The notes under the pieces: model-generated
Seen by the model: the letters and a program-made list of their open reading frames with translations, nothing else
What the model was told of the DNA's origin: nothing
Database searches by the model: none
Virus record (IMG/VR): IMGVR_UViG_3300013094_000309
Coordinates: 1 to 22,058 of that record
Reading direction: 5' to 3' (one strand)
Length of the DNA stretch: 22,058 bases
Source of the DNA: a virus
In this document: one piece after another, positions 1 to 8,035 of the stretch
Position numbering within the stretch: position 1 is the stretch's first letter
How the letters are laid out: each line of letters begins with the position of its first letter
Position numbers and translations under genes: made by a program

Positions 1-3000
1 AGATGCGCTATATGATGGCGTAGCTCTTAGGGTTGTTGGATAAGCCACATTAAAATAAATAGATTGTGTTGTCTGACAAGTTCCCGAACCTAATGGCTGG
101 CTAGCACCTGTGTATGCAACCATATAACGCTGACATAAAGCTAGTTCTTCCCCATACTGCCTATAATCATAAGAAGTAGCAACAGAGCCTTTTTCCAGTT
201 GAACTCCACTTACAACTAAAGTGTTTCCGTTTGATGGAGATATTGCAAACACAATCATTAAACCATTACCAACATTTGAACCAGCATTAAAGCTAAAACT
301 ATAAATAGTTGGAGTTGTTGTAGTAGAAAGTGTTCCTGTAGAAATCTGTGTAGCACTACCAAAAATACCGCTAGCACCAGAACTCCAAGTATCTTTTGTA
401 TTTGGGTAATATGCATACCATGTAACAGTTGAAGATGCACTAGAAGAAAGTTGCGCTTGAACTGTTACAGTTTGATTGATTAAATCATAAGAATTAAAAG
501 ATTCAATTCTTTGAGCAAGCCCCATACTAGCGGTGCTTGAAGCAGTTGATGTTAATTGTGCAGCATATTGATATGGCGCTGTACCTGCAACTCTTTGAAA
601 AGTTGCAGATACACTTGAACCAGTACCGTATCCAATCCATCTATCAAGACCATAGTTAGTACCGTTTCCAGTTCCAGTTATGCTGTAAGAACCACCATTA
701 TATTTTTGGTCAATTTGCATCAAACCATTAATTAATTTATTTTTAAAGCTAGATGATGTTCCACTATATCCTGAATAACCTGAGTATCCGCTAGTACCAG
801 TAATAGATTGACCAGAGTAGCCTGAATAGCCGGATGTTCCAGTAGCTCCAGTAGAACCATTTTGACCGCTATATCCGCTGTAACCAGAAGTTCCTGTTGC
901 ACCATTGCTACCATTTATACCTGAATAGCCTGAATATCCAGATGTACCTGTTGCACCTGTACTACCGTTTATACCTGAATAACCGCTAAATCCTGAATAG
1001 CCAGATGTACCTGTAGCGCCATTAGTGCCATTTATTCCAGAATATCCTGAATAGCCTGATGTGCCTGTTGCGCCTGTAGAACCATTCTGTCCACTATAGC
1101 CAGAGTAACCTGATGTACCTGTAGCGCCAGTTGATCCATTGATACCTGAGTAGCCAGAGTAACCGCTTGTTCCTGTAGCGCCATTTATACCTGAGTAGCC
1201 AGAATAACCAGAAGTTCCTGTAGCTCCAGTAGAACCATTCGTACCAGAATAGCCAGAATATCCGCTAGTTCCATTTGTACCATTTGTACCAGAGTATCCT
1301 GATTTTCCAGAATAACCTGATATGCCTGATCCACTATAACCAGAAATACCACTAAAACCTGAAATACCGCTAAAACCTGAATATCCTGAAGTTCCAGTAG
1401 CTCCAACTTGCCCTGAATAGCCTGATGTTCCAGAGTAGCCAGAATAACCTGATGTGCCAACATTTCCTGTAAGGCTAATTGTCCATGTATAGCTTGCAGC
1501 AGTACCGCTAAGATAGTCAACATTGACTACTAAAGTTGTTCCACTAAAAGAAGTGATTGCTCCTTCAGCATACAAACTTGGAGAAAGATTATTAATTACT
1601 CTTACACGATCACCTACAGTAAACGCAGTTTGTGATGCAGAAAGGTTGGTAGTCCAAGTATTAGAACCAAGAACAGGGGTAAGAGATGAACCAGAAGTTA
1701 AATTTGAATAACCAAGCCCACTAAACCCTGAAATGCCAGAATATCCAGATATGCCTGAATACCCAGAAATACCCGAGAATCCACTAAATCCTGAGATCCC
1801 TGAAAAACCACTATAGCCTGAAATTCCTGAAAAGCCACTATAGCCACTTGTGCCAGTAGAACCATTAATTCCTGAATAACCGCTATATCCAGATGTTCCT
1901 GAATAGCCACTAATACCCGAATAACCACTAAATCCAGAAATGCCAGAAAAACCGCTGTAACCAGAAGTTCCGTTAATTCCGCTGTAACCAGAAAAACCAG
2001 ATATACCAGAAAATCCTGAATAGCCGCTAATACCTGATCCACTATAGCCACTAAAGCCAGAGATTCCACTATAACCAGAAATACCACTAAATCCAGAATA
2101 GCCACTTATTCCTGAACCACTATAGCCTGAAATTCCTGAAAATCCTGAGTAGCCAGAAATACCAGAGAATCCGCTATAGCCACTAAAGCCAGAGATTCCA
2201 CTATATCCGCTAATACCAGAGAACCCACTATAGCCAGATGTGCCTATATTTCCTGTAAGACTAAATGCCCAAGAATTGGTTGACCATGTGCCACCAGAAA
2301 TGTAATCAACATTGACTACTAAAGTTGTTCCAGAAAATGATGTAATAGTACCTTCTACATATAAATCATAAGAATAAGTATTAATTGCCCTTACTCTCGC
2401 TCCAACAATGTATGCAGTTTGACTAGAAGATTGATTTGTTGTCCAAGTGTTAGACCCAATAGCTGGTGTAAATGAAGTGATTGAAGTTAAAGGATAGTAT
2501 CCTAATCCGCTAAATCCACTATAGCCTGAAATTCCTGAAAAGCCAGAAATTCCAGAAAAACCAGAGTAACCACTTATGCCAGAAAATCCGCTGTATCCAC
2601 TAATTCCTGAGTAGCCTGATATTCCTGAATATCCCGATATACCTGAAAAACCAGAATAACCAGAAATGCCACTAAAGCCAGAGTAACCAGAAATGCCAGA
2701 TCCAGAATAACCAGATTTACCACTATAACCAGATATTCCTGATCCTGAATATCCAGAATAGCCAGAAATGCCACTATAGCCACTAATACCACTATATCCA
2801 GAATAGCCTGATATTCCGCTATAGCCTGATTGGGTATACATTACTTGAGTTGCAGTAACAATAACACCGGGGGTTACTGGAACAGTTGGACTAGATTGCG
2901 CTCCAGTTGTTGAAATAGAAATAGTAGTTGAAGAAACTGCCCATGCAAGTTGCAAATAATCACCAGCATTAACAGTCAATACATAATTAACTGCTGCAAT

Positions 3001-5892
3001 TAACGCACCAGCACCGCCATGCGCTGTTCCCGGCACATTGTAAATAGAGTTGCTATCTGCAACATCTGAGCCATTTTTGCGTAACCAGACATCAACATTA
3101 TCGCCATTGGAATCTGAATTAGCAAATTGCAATGAATACTCAAGGTTATATGTACCAGCATTAGCAAAAGTTATTTGATTGCCAGAAACAATGCTTACAC
3201 CATTAGCTTCAAATTGACTGCCAATATTTACAACATAAGCAGTTGTAGTGTTAGAAGCAGTTTGATTAGTTATGTCATAGAAAGATCCATAAAAACCTTG
3301 AACACCGCCACCGCCATTTTGACCGCTAAAACCTGAATAGCCTGAATAGCCAGAAAAACCAGAAATGCCTGAATAACCAGAATAGCCACTATAACCAGAT
3401 GTTCCTACATTTCCTGCTAAAGTAATAGTCCATGTATAACTTGCTCCAGTACCACTTAAATAGTCAACATTGACTATTAAAGTAGTGCCAGTAAAAGAAG
3501 TTATATTTCCTTCAGCATATAAGCCTGTAGAAATGTTATTAATTACTCGAACTCTATCGCCTACTGCAAATGCGGTTTGAGAAGCAGAAAGATTAGTAGT
3601 CCAAGTATTAGACCCTAATACTGGTGTTAATGCAGTTCCAGAAGTTAATCCTGAATATCCAAGTCCACTAAATCCAGAAATTCCTGAAAAGCCGCTATAC
3701 CCTGAGATTCCTGAAAAACCAGAATATCCGCTTATGCCAGAATAACCGCTAATGCCTGAGAAGCCACTATAACCAGAAATGCCTGAACCAGAGTAGCCTG
3801 ATTTACCGCTATAGCCAGAAATTCCAGAACCAGAATATCCCGATATACCTGAGTAACCAGAGTAGCCAGAAATTCCAGAGAATCCACTAATGCCGCTATA
3901 ACCGCTATAACCACTATAACCACTAATGCCAGAGAATCCACTAATGCCAGAGAATCCACTAATGCCAGAAAAACCGCTATAACCTGAGTAGCCTGATATT
4001 CCTGAAAAACCACTAATTCCATTAGCAATTGCAAAAATAATTGCTTGATTGTTAGAGAAGTTTGTAGATCCAGTTCCAGAGGAAGATACTAAAGAAACAG
4101 GGATAGTGTAATAACCACCAGCATTGCTTGGTGTTCCAGTAATAATCCAAGTTTGTTGATTTGCACTATTAGTTTGGTCTTGAATAACAATTTCTTCAGT
4201 TTTAGCCAGTAGAGCTAAAAATACAGTTATGTCTACGCCATTGGCAGCAGTTGTGCTGACATTTAATTGGGTTGCATTAACTTGAGTTGCATTATTCCAA
4301 AGCAAATAATCTGCACCGGGATTTCCTGTAGTAGCTGTTGTATTTGCTTTATAAAAATAATAGCTACTAGATACTCCACTTGCGCCTGAATAACCAGAAA
4401 TACCAGAGAATCCGCTGTAACCAGAAATACCAGAAAAGCCACTAATTCCTGAGTAACCTGATATTCCGCTATAGCCGCTGATTCCACTAAAGCCAGAATA
4501 CCCGCTAATTCCTGAGAATCCGCTATAACCTGATATGCCTGATCCTGAATAACCGCTTATTCCAGAGAATCCACTAATTCCGCTAAATCCAGAATAGCCA
4601 CTTATTCCTGAAAAGCCGCTATAACCGCTAATACCAGAAAATCCACTATAGCCACTAACACCAGAAAATCCAGAATAACCAGAAATGCCTGAGCCAGAAT
4701 AGCCAGATTTACCGCTGTAGCCAGATATACCTGAATATCCTGATACGCCAGATCCTGAATAGCCAGAAATTCCGCTATAGCCACTTATGCCAGAATAACC
4801 AGAAATTCCAGAGTAACCTGAAATCCCACTAAATCCAGAGTAACCACTAATTCCTGAGTAACCTGATATTCCTGAAAATCCTGAAAAACCAGATATACCT
4901 GAAAAACCGCTGTATCCGCTTATGCCAGAAAAACCTGAGTAACCAGAAACACCAGATCCGCTATAGCCGCTATACCCGCTAATACCAGAGTAACCGCTAA
5001 GACCTACTGCTCCTGAAAAACCACTATACCCGCTAATCCCTGAGTAACCGCTAATACCAGAATAACCAGAAATACCACTATAGCCTGAATAGCCTGAAGT
5101 TCCAGCAGCAGAGAACTGAGTAAAGTTAATAGGGCTTACATTGATTGTTCCAGTTTCAGGAACTAAAGCTACCCAACCAGTTCCAATGTTATCTATTCCA
5201 TAAAGAATAAAAGTAAAAGCACCGGGAACTTCTGCCCAAGTGTTCATATCTGGTGATCTAGTCCAATCTCCAGCAGAAGCAATATAGATACCATTTTGGG
5301 CGGCATTAGTTTGATTCTTAACTAGAACACGATCACCAGCTAAAGTAGTGTATCCATCAATAGTTTGAAGCCCTGAAAGGGTAATGTTTCCACCACCTTG
5401 TTCAATAGTAGTGGTAGCACATTGACATTCAGCTTTTGGTGTAAGACCTACTACTAAATTATCAACATATTCTTTATTTACTATATCTGTTGGATTTACA
5501 GGAACAGAATCTACCTGCCCTGTAGTAGCTTCCATATTAATAAATTTTGCAGAATATAGACCTTCTTCTAAGCCTTCTATCTGAACAAAAGCATCTGTAG
5601 AGCCAGCAGTATCTAAGTTGACTGCAAAATCACCACGATTCCATGCCTGAGCAATTGTTCCCTCTTGTCCCCTAACAACAGTAAAAGCATCGCCAGAAAC
5701 AGAAGTTACATAAACAATTTCATTTATTAAACTGTTAGTAGCATTAACTAAAGTTAAAGCAAACTGTTGATTGCTTGCTGGTTGCGGAAAATATTGCCCT
5801 GTTCCACTAGCTACATAAATAGTAGTGTCAGTAGAAGATACTGGCAATGACAGAGTAGATTGCGCTTGATTAGCAAATAAGAATATTGTCAT
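1..5892 (-). CDS. Giant collagen-like tail fibre, C-terminus beyond left edge
   Basis: One uninterrupted frame runs from an ATG at 5892 to base 1 with no stop, giving at least 1,964 residues. It is preceded by an AGGG ribosome site. Residues 1-100 match the start of the neighbouring 396-residue fibre and probably attach to the baseplate. Residues 137-263 hold a common phage fibre module (NKEYVDNLV, then DRVLVKNQT..NGIY). From 264 to 1716, Gly-every-third-residue tracts of Ser-Gly-Tyr/Ile/Phe alternate with globular inserts: one at 506-625, three copies of an 80-residue beta domain, and a C1q/TNF-like jelly-roll at 862-1019. From about 1729 the end resembles a widespread virion domain: NKLINGLMQID, then DRW, then VQLEKGSVATSYDYRQYGEE and LALCQRY. 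It probably binds the host surface. The frame is certain; the trimeric-fibre role is inferred from these modules and its place after the baseplate genes. Confidence 0.9.
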   Translation of the reverse strand, partial: MTIFLFANQAQSTLSLPVSSTDTTIYVASGTGQYFPQPASNQQFALTLVNATNSLINEIVYVTSVSGDAFTVVRGQEGTIAQAWNRGDFAVNLDTAGSTDAFVQIEGLEEGLYSAKFINMEATTGQVDSVPVNPTDIVNKEYVDNLVVGLTPKAECQCATTTIEQGGGNITLSGLQTIDGYTTLAGDRVLVKNQTNAAQNGIYIASAGDWTRSPDMNTWAEVPGAFTFILYGIDNIGTGWVALVPETGTINVSPINFTQFSAAGTSGYSGYSGISGYSGISGYSGISGYSGFSGAVGLSGYSGISGYSGYSGSGVSGYSGFSGISGYSGFSGISGFSGFSGISGYSGISGYSGFSGISGYSGISGYSGISGYSGISGYSGSGVSGYSGISGYSGKSGYSGSGISGYSGFSGVSGYSGFSGISGYSGFSGISGYSGFSGISGFSGISGYSGSGISGYSGFSGISGYSGFSGISGYSGISGYSGISGFSGISGYSGFSGISGYSGASGVSSSYYFYKANTTATTGNPGADYLLWNNATQVNATQLNVSTTAANGVDITVFLALLAKTEEIVIQDQTNSANQQTWIITGTPSNAGGYYTIPVSLVSSSGTGSTNFSNNQAIIFAIANGISGFSGISGYSGYSGFSGISGFSGISGFSGISGYSGYSGYSGISGFSGISGYSGYSGISGYSGSGISGYSGKSGYSGSGISGYSGFSGISGYSGISGYSGFSGISGYSGFSGISGFSGLGYSGLTSGTALTPVLGSNTWTTNLSASQTAFAVGDRVRVINNISTGLYAEGNITSFTGTTLIVNVDYLSGTGASYTWTITLAGNVGTSGYSGYSGYSGISGFSGYSGYSGFSGQNGGGGVQGFYGSFYDITNQTASNTTTAYVVNIGSQFEANGVSIVSGNQITFANAGTYNLEYSLQFANSDSNGDNVDVWLRKNGSDVADSNSIYNVPGTAHGGAGALIAAVNYVLTVNAGDYLQLAWAVSSTTISISTTGAQSSPTVPVTPGVIVTATQVMYTQSGYSGISGYSGYSGISGYSGISGYSGYSGSGISGYSGKSGYSGSGISGYSGFSGISGYSGFSGISGYSGISGYSGISGYSGFSGISGYSGFSGISGFSGISGYSGFSGLGYYPLTSITSFTPAIGSNTWTTNQSSSQTAYIVGARVRAINTYSYDLYVEGTITSFSGTTLVVNVDYISGGTWSTNSWAFSLTGNIGTSGYSGFSGISGYSGISGFSGYSGFSGISGYSGFSGISGYSGSGISGYSGFSGISGYSGISGFSGYSGSGISGYSGFSGISGFSGYSGINGTSGYSGFSGISGFSGYSGISGYSGTSGYSGYSGINGSTGTSGYSGFSGISGYSGFSGISGFSGFSGISGYSGISGYSGISGFSGLGYSNLTSGSSLTPVLGSNTWTTNLSASQTAFTVGDRVRVINNLSPSLYAEGAITSFSGTTLVVNVDYLSGTAASYTWTISLTGNVGTSGYSGYSGTSGYSGQVGATGTSGYSGFSGISGFSGISGYSGSGISGYSGKSGYSGTNGTNGTSGYSGYSGTNGSTGATGTSGYSGYSGINGATGTSGYSGYSGINGSTGATGTSGYSGYSGQNGSTGATGTSGYSGYSGINGTNGATGTSGYSGFSGYSGINGSTGATGTSGYSGYSGINGSNGATGTSGYSGYSGQNGSTGATGTSGYSGYSGQSITGTSGYSGYSGYSGTSSSFKNKLINGLMQIDQKYNGGSYSITGTGNGTNYGLDRWIGYGTGSSVSATFQRVAGTAPYQYAAQLTSTASSTASMGLAQRIESFNSYDLINQTVTVQAQLSSSASSTVTWYAYYPNTKDTWSSGASGIFGSATQISTGTLSTTTTPTIYSFSFNAGSNVGNGLMIVFAISPSNGNTLVVSGVQLEKGSVATSYDYRQYGEELALCQRYMVAYTGASQPLGSGTCQTTQSIYFNVAYPTTLRATPSYSAS
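748..1464 (-). repeat. Collagen-like tract 6 with Thr/Asn-rich triplets
   Basis: About 237 residues (1478-1716 of the giant fibre). It differs from the other tracts: units of GTSGYSGYSG alternate with GSTGATG, GINGSTG and GTNG triplets, a composition closer to classical bacterial and phage collagen-like sequences. It leads directly into the C-terminal domain. Confidence 0.88.
1465..1703 (-). repeat. Fibre insert domain, copy C of three
   Basis: The third copy of the 80-residue domain, closest to copy A. Signatures are GSNTWTTNLSASQTAFTVGD, RVRVINN, LYAEGAITSFSGTTLVVNVD, YLSGT and WTISLTGNVGTSGYSG. Confidence 0.85.
1704..2244 (-). repeat. Ser-Gly-(Tyr/Ile/Phe) triplet tract 5
   Basis: About 180 residues (1217-1396 of the giant fibre) of nearly pure SGY/SGI/SGF triplets with a few Gly-Ser-Gly breaks and one GTSG/GINGSTG-type variation. 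Codons are scrambled synonymously. Confidence 0.9.
2237..2495 (-). repeat. Fibre insert domain, copy B of three
   Basis: The most diverged copy of the 80-residue domain. Signatures are IGSNTWTTN, SQTAYIVGARVRAIN, LYVEGTITSFSGTTLVVNVD, YISGGTWS and FSLTGNIGTSGYSG. Spacing between the conserved blocks matches copies A and C apart from a few extra residues near the end, so this is domain duplication rather than chance. Confidence 0.85.
2502..2835 (-). repeat. Ser-Gly-(Tyr/Ile/Phe) triplet tract 4
   Basis: About 110 residues (1020-1130 of the giant fibre) of the triplet repeat. It carries another lysine-containing block with flanking Gly-Ser-Gly breaks at roughly 2694-2760 and ends in SGFSGLGYY. 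Confidence 0.9.
2836..3303 (-). other. C1q/TNF-like jelly-roll domain inside the giant fibre
   Basis: Residues about 862-1019 read as a beta sandwich. Signatures in order are GVSIVSGNQITFANAGTYNL, EYSLQFAN, GDNVDVWLRKNGSDV, VLTVNAGDYLQLAW and a closing ATQVM strand. The (I)xFxxAGxYxxxxSxQ and WLxxNG elements are typical of the C1q/TNF-like domains that follow collagen-like stalks in phage and spore-surface proteins. Such domains form trimers. It is unusual here in being internal rather than C-terminal. Confidence 0.65.
3304..3405 (-). repeat. Ser-Gly-(Tyr/Ile/Phe) triplet tract 3 (short)
   Basis: A short tract of about 33 residues (830-862 of the giant fibre), GTSGYSGYSGYSG onward, ending in FSGQNGGGGV. 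It links copy A of the 80-residue domain to the C1q/TNF-like domain. Confidence 0.85.
3418..3654 (-). repeat. Fibre insert domain, copy A of three
   Basis: A beta-rich domain of about 80 residues within the giant fibre (around 748-828). It has the signature GSNTWTTN, then SQTAFAVGDRVRVINN, then LYAEGNITSF, GTTLIVNVDYLSG and WTITLAGNVGTSGYSG. Copies B and C lie at about 2237-2495 and 1465-1703. Function is unknown; it may be a spacer or trimerisation knob between triplet tracts. Confidence 0.85.
3655..4019 (-). repeat. Ser-Gly-(Tyr/Ile/Phe) triplet tract 2
   Basis: About 120 residues (626-747 of the giant fibre) of the same triplets. It includes a higher-order block at roughly 3779-3835 with a lysine triplet (SGKSGYSG) between two Gly-Ser-Gly phase breaks. 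The tract ends with GLGYSGL before the next globular domain. Confidence 0.9.
4375..5103 (-). repeat. Ser-Gly-(Tyr/Ile/Phe) triplet tract 1
   Basis: About 240 residues (264-505 of the giant fibre) of SGY, SGI and SGF triplets, with rare variants such as SGAVGLSG. There is no proline. Some Gly-Ser-Gly steps break the three-residue phase. Synonymous codons are mixed freely (AGT, AGC, TCA, TCT; GGA, GGT, GGC), so the DNA is a degenerate 9-base-period repeat rather than an exact one. Confidence 0.92.
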
Positions 5893-5913
5893 GGTAAACC
5901 CTAAGCAATATTC

Positions 5914-6186
5914 TTAAAGAATACTATATGTGTCGTTTGCAGCGCCAGTAAATTTAACAGTTGTAGCTGGATAAGTTAAAGCATACACAATTTGACCAGT
6001 TTCATTCAAAGTTGGAGTTACTGCTGTGTAAAAAGTCGCTCCACTATCAAAAGATAACTGGATAGCTCTACTTCCATTTGAAGAATTTAATACTAAAGTA
6101 GCTGGATAAGCTAAATTAGGTAAAGCTACAGTTGCAGTAGCTCCAGTAAGAGTGCCTGTGATAGGGCTTCCATAGTTATAAGTCAT
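5914..6186 (-). CDS. Small protein between the two fibre genes, unknown role
   Basis: A 90-residue protein starting at an ATG with a good AAGGAAA ribosome site. It sits 9 bases after the 396-residue fibre gene and 21 bases before the giant fibre gene. It is rich in Thr, Ala, Tyr and Asn, with short alternating hydrophobic segments (ATLVLNSS, AIQLSF, QIVYALTY) that suggest an all-beta fold. I see no signal peptide, membrane segment or known motif. I do not recognise the family. Position suggests a virion component such as a fibre collar, adaptor or chaperone, but nothing in the sequence proves this. Confidence 0.75.
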   Translation of the reverse strand: MTYNYGSPITGTLTGATATVALPNLAYPATLVLNSSNGSRAIQLSFDSGATFYTAVTPTLNETGQIVYALTYPATTVKFTGAANDTYSIL

Positions 6187-6195
6187 AAATTTTCC

Positions 6196-7386
6196 TTAGT
6201 AAAGTTCTGCCCAAATAGCAAGAGAAGCTGTTCCGCCACCACCAATAATGCCAAAACCATAAGTTTTGCCGGGAGGAACTATTGCTGAAATACTGCTTCC
6301 AACAGTAGCGTTTGTGTAGCTATTAAAGTTAGCTTCATAACATTCGCCTACAGGTTGTCCATCAACAAAAAAAGCCACAAAAGCTCCATTTGTATATACA
6401 CAAGTATTTACCATTATTGGGTAAGTGTTGGTGTTTGTATAAGTGGTGTCTAATGCTCTAGAAGTCAAAACATTGTGCCAAGATTCACCACCAAGACCTA
6501 AACCTTTTGCAACACTATTTACAAACTCAGTAGTAGCAATTTGAGTGTTATTTGTGCCTGCTGATGGAGTAGGCGCTGTTGGTGTCCCTGTAAATTCTGG
6601 GCTATTAATTAACGCATAATTTAATAAACTGTTATATACATAATCAAGTGTTGCTAGTTGACTAGGAACAGCAGGAAAAGATGGCGCTGGGATTCCATAA
6701 GTTGGTGCTGTAGGAACTCCAGTAAAAGCTGGGCTATTTAACAAAGCATAAGCCGCTAAAGAAATAATAGGGTTATCCAAAACCCAAGCATTGTAAGCAA
6801 CGCTATAAGTTAGGCTTAAAGGATACCCAGCACCGGGAATATAGCCAGCAGTTAAAGCAGTATTGTTTCCAACAACAATAGGTAATGCGCCCGTAACTGT
6901 AGAACCAAGAGTTAAGTTAAAAGTGGCTGCACCTGTATTGGCATAAGCAGAAACAATAGTAACTGACATGCCATCTGTTAATGCTGTTAATGTAGATGGA
7001 AGGGTTGCGGTTAGTGCATTGGCTGTTCCAGCGGCATCAGCATAAGTGTAATAAGCACTTTGTAATTGAGCAGATTGAACTAGGTTTGCCATTACCGCAG
7101 CAGTATCATAGTTTCCTACAATATCGCTTAGTAAAAAAGGAGTGCCAGTTGTGCCTTCTTGCGCCCTAACAACAGTTAGCGTATCGCCTGATCTAGCTGT
7201 GCAATTACAAATTTCATAGGTAGAAGAAGAAGCAGCGCTAACTAAAGTAACTTTAAACTGTTGCCCAGTTGTAGGACTTGGAAACAAAGAACCAGTACCG
7301 GGAGCTACCGTAATGGTTGTTTGAGTAGCAGTAATAGGGGCTGCTAGGGTAGTTTTAGCATTGTTTGCATAAAGCTGAATAGTCAT
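6196..7386 (-). CDS. Tail fibre protein
   Basis: A 396-residue protein with an AGGGA ribosome site before its ATG. Residues 1-105 (MTIQLYANN through DTAAVMANLVQ) are homologous, nearly without gaps, to the start of the giant fibre and probably form the attachment domain. The middle carries two copies of a classic fibre repeat, YALLNSPAFTGVPTAPT and YALINSPEFTGTPTAPT, the second followed by QIATTEFV as in lambda, P2 and Mu-type side fibres. The C-terminal 100 residues (WHNVLTSRALDTTYTNTNTY, then PIMVN and GGGGTASLAIWAEL) resemble the terminal domain of many phage fibres and probably form the tip. It likely makes a second, short receptor-binding fibre alongside the giant one. Confidence 0.85.
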   Translation of the reverse strand: MTIQLYANNAKTTLAAPITATQTTITVAPGTGSLFPSPTTGQQFKVTLVSAASSSTYEICNCTARSGDTLTVVRAQEGTTGTPFLLSDIVGNYDTAAVMANLVQSAQLQSAYYTYADAAGTANALTATLPSTLTALTDGMSVTIVSAYANTGAATFNLTLGSTVTGALPIVVGNNTALTAGYIPGAGYPLSLTYSVAYNAWVLDNPIISLAAYALLNSPAFTGVPTAPTYGIPAPSFPAVPSQLATLDYVYNSLLNYALINSPEFTGTPTAPTPSAGTNNTQIATTEFVNSVAKGLGLGGESWHNVLTSRALDTTYTNTNTYPIMVNTCVYTNGAFVAFFVDGQPVGECYEANFNSYTNATVGSSISAIVPPGKTYGFGIIGGGGTASLAIWAELY

Positions 7387-7422
7387 AAAAATCCCTATTA
7401 AAGATAATGTAATTGTAGCTAA

Positions 7423-8034
7423 TCAATAAGTAATTGTGTAGTTATATTGAAAAGGCAAATTTAATGTTCTAGACTGAATTGCGGCTTGGAAAAAAGGCGA
7501 AATTGTCAAATTGGGTATATCAATTGTTACTGAATTTGCACTTTCATAAGTAACGCTAATATTGTAAATATCAGCTATATCAGGAATATCCGTACCATTT
7601 ACACCATAAATAAAACGAGCAACTCGTCTTTTTAGCCATTGTGTGGTGTATTGAAACCCATCACCCTTATAGAAATTCCAAGTCAAAATTCTTTTAAAAA
7701 CATCGTCTGTTACTACATACGATCCTGATGGAGCATTTTCTATATCTTGGCTATAGGCAGTTGTATCATAAGGAACTGTATCGTATACGCCTGCTGTAGT
7801 AAAGCTGGTGGGAGAACCTAAACTTGGGCGTAAAACTCCATAGATTCCATAAACTGACCAATCTAATAGTGGATATGACTGAATAGTATAGATTGGTAAA
7901 TTTAAGTTATTTGTAGCATTTAGCCTATTTTGTGATTCAGTATTGTATGCAGTAAAAAAAGCCTGTAAATCATCGCTATACGGATCTTGCGTATATTGCT
8001 GATAAAGATAAGCTGGTAGAACTTGGGTCTGCAT
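7423..8034 (-). CDS. Baseplate wedge protein in the gpI position
   Basis: A 203-residue protein whose ATG lies one base after the stop of the gpJ-like gene, with an AGGG site inside the end of that gene. It is aromatic-rich with Tyr-rich loops in the first half. Near residues 112-145 it has a helical, basic segment (FKRILTWNFYKGDGFQYTTQ, then WLKRRVARFIYG) followed by beta strands (IYNISVTY, SVTIDIP). Its place between gpJ and the fibres is that of P2 gpI, which links the baseplate wedge to the fibres. The family assignment rests mostly on position; the length suits this role. Confidence 0.6.
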   Translation of the reverse strand: MQTQVLPAYLYQQYTQDPYSDDLQAFFTAYNTESQNRLNATNNLNLPIYTIQSYPLLDWSVYGIYGVLRPSLGSPTSFTTAGVYDTVPYDTTAYSQDIENAPSGSYVVTDDVFKRILTWNFYKGDGFQYTTQWLKRRVARFIYGVNGTDIPDIADIYNISVTYESANSVTIDIPNLTISPFFQAAIQSRTLNLPFQYNYTITY

Positions 8035-8035
8035 A

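Noticed and set aside
1523-1711. Plus-strand frame of 62 residues
   Set aside because: It is antisense to copy C of the fibre insert domain, with no ribosome site and no recognised sequence.
258-4784. Several minus-strand frames of 60-135 residues made of Leu/Val/Ile/Ala/Gln runs
   Set aside because: They are other-frame shadows of the giant fibre's triplet tracts; the true frame is open across the whole stretch with recognisable domains.
748-5103. CRISPR-like or satellite DNA array
   Set aside because: The period is 9 bases with synonymous scatter and constant protein pattern, with no fixed repeats and spacers. It is a coding repeat.
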